A program made the position numbers and the translations under genes. From Chrysemys picta bellii (Eukaryota; Chordata; Testudines; Emydidae), in assembly GCF_011386835.1 (NCBI RefSeq), contig NC_088798.1, positions 4,340,001 through 4,404,000 on the forward strand: DNA of 64,000 bases, in the 5' to 3' direction. The notes beneath the pieces were generated by a model. It was given only the letters and a program-made list of their open reading frames with translations. It made no database searches and had not been told where the DNA came from. Position 1 is the stretch's first letter. The number at the start of each line of letters is the position of its first letter. This document shows, piece after piece, positions 63,687 through 64,000 of the stretch.

Positions 63687-64000
63687 CTTCAGAGCACTGG
63701 GATCTTTAACAAAGAGCTGCACTCCAGGGGAGCAAAAGAGCTCTGCACAATTGTAAAGATGTTGCACTAGTCTCCCTGCTATGATTTGGGCTTCCCGTTC
63801 TTCCCATCACAAGCTTGCCTGCTTGGTGATGTTATTCTACAGTCAGCAAAACTTGAGTGAAATATGTAACATAGGAAAAAACGGATAGGCAACAGACTTT
63901 GGGCATAACCCTGTAAACCCTTACTCATGTGAGTAGCCTTTTTTCAGGAGTGTCATCTCATTGAAGTGAAGCAGGTAGTTCTATTGTAGAAGTGTTTGCA

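Larger units (their letters stand above)
59434..64000 (-). other. PIK3R3: PIK3R3 5' intron, continuing past the window
   Basis: No exon matching the p55-gamma N-terminal segment is seen on the minus strand here. The stretch carries a Charlie-like hAT element (60,426), a GC-rich repeat (61,490), a palindromic MITE (62,831) and a composite hAT element (63,206). Confidence 0.65.

Overview
The window is nuclear DNA from a vertebrate, most likely a turtle (Testudines). Two things point there. The only recognisable protein gene is split into short exons with standard GT-AG introns and reads as PIK3R3. The rest is filled with reptile-type repeats: CR1 LINE 3' ends, amniote MIR/CORE-SINE copies, and several short inverted-repeat DNA transposons of kinds I associate with turtle genomes. 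The taxon is inferred from repeat style remembered without a database search.

Bases 1 to about 37,500 are GC-rich and I find no supportable gene there on either strand. Open frames are short and resemble no family I know. This part holds CR1 remnants (about 5.2, 11.8, 23.1 and 29.2 kb), MIR-like SINEs (about 18.3, 19.6, 22.0 and 31.8 kb), three 123-bp copies of one hAT-type MITE with 8-bp target duplications plus one older copy, other palindromic elements, and G/C homopolymer runs. In mammals the 3' end of PIK3R3 faces MAST2, but no MAST2 exon is visible here.

Bases about 37,500 to 64,000 are AT-richer and are dominated by PIK3R3 on the minus strand. Nine coding exons run from 59,433 down to 46,987 and encode 427 residues: a proline-rich linker, the N-terminal SH2 domain, the inter-SH2 coiled coil that grips the p110 catalytic subunit, and the C-terminal SH2 domain. 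All splice phases join without a shift. The first coding exon (about 35 residues in human p55-gamma) and the promoter are not seen and should lie beyond 64,000. The 3' UTR is long, with candidate poly(A) signals near 46,192, 43,302 and 39,560.

No undescribed gene system is evident. The structures most worth a second look are inside PIK3R3 introns: a SINE-like insertion forming a perfect 40-bp inverted repeat about 50 bases past a 5' splice site, a 133 to 140-bp direct duplication flanking an SH2 exon, and several palindromic DNA elements.
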